Source: an uncultured Lachnospiraceae bacterium
GTDB lineage: Bacteria > Bacillota > Clostridia > Lachnospirales > Lachnospiraceae
NCBI GenBank assembly: GCA_900546495.1
Contig: URDN01000070.1
Span: forward strand, 1 to 6,725
Length of the DNA: 6,725 bases
Direction of reading: 5' to 3'
In this document: positions 5,367 to 6,725 of the stretch, one piece after another
Layout: the number at the start of each line of letters is the position of its first letter
How positions within the stretch are numbered: position 1 is the stretch's first letter
Program-made: the position numbers and the translations under genes
The notes under the pieces: model-generated
What the model was told of the DNA's origin: nothing
The model's input: only the letters and a program-made list of their open reading frames with translations
The model's database searches: none

Positions 5367-6650
5367 ATGAGTGATTACAGATTAGATACGAAATGTGTAC
5401 AGGGGGGATATCGTCCGGGAAATGGAGAACCGCGACAGATTCCGATCGTTCAGTCTACAACGTTCCGTTATGAGACGAGTGAGGCAATGGGAAGATTGTT
5501 TGATCTGGAGGATTCCGGATATTTCTATACCCGTCTGCAGAATCCGACCAATGATATGGTAGCAGCAAAGATTGCAGAGATGGAAGGCGGTACAGCGGCA
5601 ATGCTGACATCCTCCGGACAGGCAGCAAACTTCTTTGCATTATTTAATGTATGTGAGTGCGGAAGCCATATTGTGGCATCTTCTGCCATTTACGGTGGAA
5701 CCTTCAACCTGATTGAAGTAACTATGAAAAAAATGGGTATCACAGCAACATTCGTAGCGCCGGATTGTACCGAAGAAGAATTAAATGCAGCATTTCAGGA
5801 AAATACAAGAGTTGTGTTTGGTGAGACCATCGCAAACCCGGCATTGACGGTTCTGGATATTGAAAAATTTGCCAAAGCCGCACATGCACATGGGGTACCG
5901 CTGATCGTGGATAATACATTCCCAACACCGGTGAACTGCCGTCCGTTTGAGTGGGGTGCAGATATTGTAACCCATTCCACAACAAAATATATGGATGGTC
6001 ATGGTGCAGCAGTCGGCGGAGCTATCGTTGATTCCGGAAACTTTGACTGGATGGCACATGCAGATAAATTCCCGGGACTTTGCACACCAGATGATTCTTA
6101 TCATGGAATTACTTATGCAGAAAAATTCGGTCAGGGTGGTGCATTTATCACAAAATGTACCGCGCAGTTAATGCGTGATCTTGGAAGTATCCAGTCTCCA
6201 CAGCATGCATTTTATCTGAACCTAGGTCTGGAATCACTGCATGTTCGTATGCCGCGTCACGTAGAAAACGGACAGGCAGTAGCAGAATTCCTGGCAAATC
6301 ATCCGAAAGTAGTCAACGTTACATACAGCGGACTTCCGGGGGATAAATATTATGATCTGGCACAGAAATACATGCCGAAGGGCGGATGCGGTGTCGTATC
6401 TTTCGAATTAGAGGGCGGTCGTGCAGCGGCAGAAGTTTTCATGAAACATCTGAAACTGGCAGCTATTGAGACACATGTGGCAGATGCAAGAACCTGCTGT
6501 TTAAATCCGGCAACATCCACACATCGTCAGATGACAGATGAACAGCTTGAAGCGGCTGGAATCCCGGCGGGACTGGTGCGTATGTCCTGTGGTCTGGAGG
6601 ACAAAGAAGATCTGATCGCAGATCTGGCACAGGCATTAGAAGCTATTTAA
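5367..6650 (+). CDS. metY: O-acetylhomoserine sulfhydrylase (aminocarboxypropyltransferase)
   Basis: A 427-residue cytoplasmic PLP enzyme of the Cys/Met metabolism family. MetY joins O-acetylhomoserine with sulfide (or methanethiol) to make homocysteine (or methionine). The PLP lysine is Lys207 in STTKY, Asp182 in VDNTFP would contact the ring nitrogen, Tyr54/Arg56 in YTRLQNP are the phosphate contacts from the partner subunit, and SSGQAA begins the cofactor-binding helix. The longer middle region, with DDSYHG and later LGLESLHVRMPRH, is typical of MetY rather than of the shorter cystathionine gamma-synthase or gamma-lyase forms. Methionine gamma-lyase or a direct-sulfhydrylation cysteine synthase activity cannot be excluded. 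It lies 28 bases after ribU with its own strong ribosome binding site and is probably last in the run. No SAM riboswitch or T-box precedes it. Confidence 0.92.
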   Translation: MSDYRLDTKCVQGGYRPGNGEPRQIPIVQSTTFRYETSEAMGRLFDLEDSGYFYTRLQNPTNDMVAAKIAEMEGGTAAMLTSSGQAANFFALFNVCECGSHIVASSAIYGGTFNLIEVTMKKMGITATFVAPDCTEEELNAAFQENTRVVFGETIANPALTVLDIEKFAKAAHAHGVPLIVDNTFPTPVNCRPFEWGADIVTHSTTKYMDGHGAAVGGAIVDSGNFDWMAHADKFPGLCTPDDSYHGITYAEKFGQGGAFITKCTAQLMRDLGSIQSPQHAFYLNLGLESLHVRMPRHVENGQAVAEFLANHPKVVNVTYSGLPGDKYYDLAQKYMPKGGCGVVSFELEGGRAAAEVFMKHLKLAAIETHVADARTCCLNPATSTHRQMTDEQLEAAGIPAGLVRMSCGLEDKEDLIADLAQALEAI

Positions 6651-6725
6651 ATTCTTGTTTGTCGTTTAAAGAACAAATAAAAACTAACTCCAACGAGGAT
6701 ATGAAAAATTTTCTGTGACCACTGC
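6651..6725. other. Right-edge non-coding tail
   Basis: The 75 bases after metY are A/T-rich. A weak stem (GTTTGT 6657-6662 with ACAAAT 6673-6678, including one G-T pair) is followed by A-residues rather than T-residues, so it does not look like a + strand terminator. ATG 6701 opens only a five-codon frame. No feature is supported here. Confidence 0.55.

Noticed and set aside
6657..6678. Possible terminator after metY
   Set aside because: The stem is six weak A/T-rich pairs including one G-T pair, and A-residues follow it, not T-residues.

Overview
The window reads as a stretch of chromosome from an anaerobic, low-to-moderate GC Firmicute, most likely a gut Lachnospiraceae (Clostridium cluster XIVa) relative. 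This is inferred from the AAAGGAG-type ribosome binding sites, the A-rich leaders, the style of the UbiB and phasin-like proteins, and the S-component transporter. No rRNA, tRNA, CRISPR array or intact transposase is visible. All convincing genes are on the + strand.

Left edge (1-161): three nested inverted repeats (6-66) are followed by a good sigma-A-like promoter candidate (66-94). The same bases also carry a reading frame, open from base 3, whose TGA overlaps the GTG start of the next gene. It is either the 3' end of an upstream gene coupled to gene 1, or an intergenic repeat plus promoter that happens to be open.

Block A (158-2513): a secreted lipoprotein with a transglutaminase-like Cys-His-Asp core, then after 82 bases a PAPS-type sulfotransferase. 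No terminator or clear promoter lies between them, so co-transcription is likely. The substrates of both are unknown.

Spacer (2514-2760): 247 bases with a plausible promoter (-10 TATACT at 2675-2680) and a hairpin in the leader (2703-2730) that recalls IS200/IS605-type end hairpins.

Block B (2761-6650): a tight four-gene run of phasin-like small protein, UbiB/ABC1 atypical kinase with two C-terminal membrane helices, RibU riboflavin S-component, and O-acetylhomoserine sulfhydrylase (MetY). Gaps are 54 (or 36), 19 and 28 bases, so one transcript is likely. RibU supplies riboflavin through the shared ECF energising module, which is not in the window. MetY makes homocysteine from O-acetylhomoserine and sulfide. 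The phasin-like/UbiB pair probably acts at the membrane, in an organism type where classical ubiquinone or PHA roles are doubtful.

The last 75 bases hold no supported gene and no clear terminator. The best candidates for undescribed biology are the lipoprotein-sulfotransferase pair, the phasin-like/UbiB pair, and the nested palindrome at the left edge.
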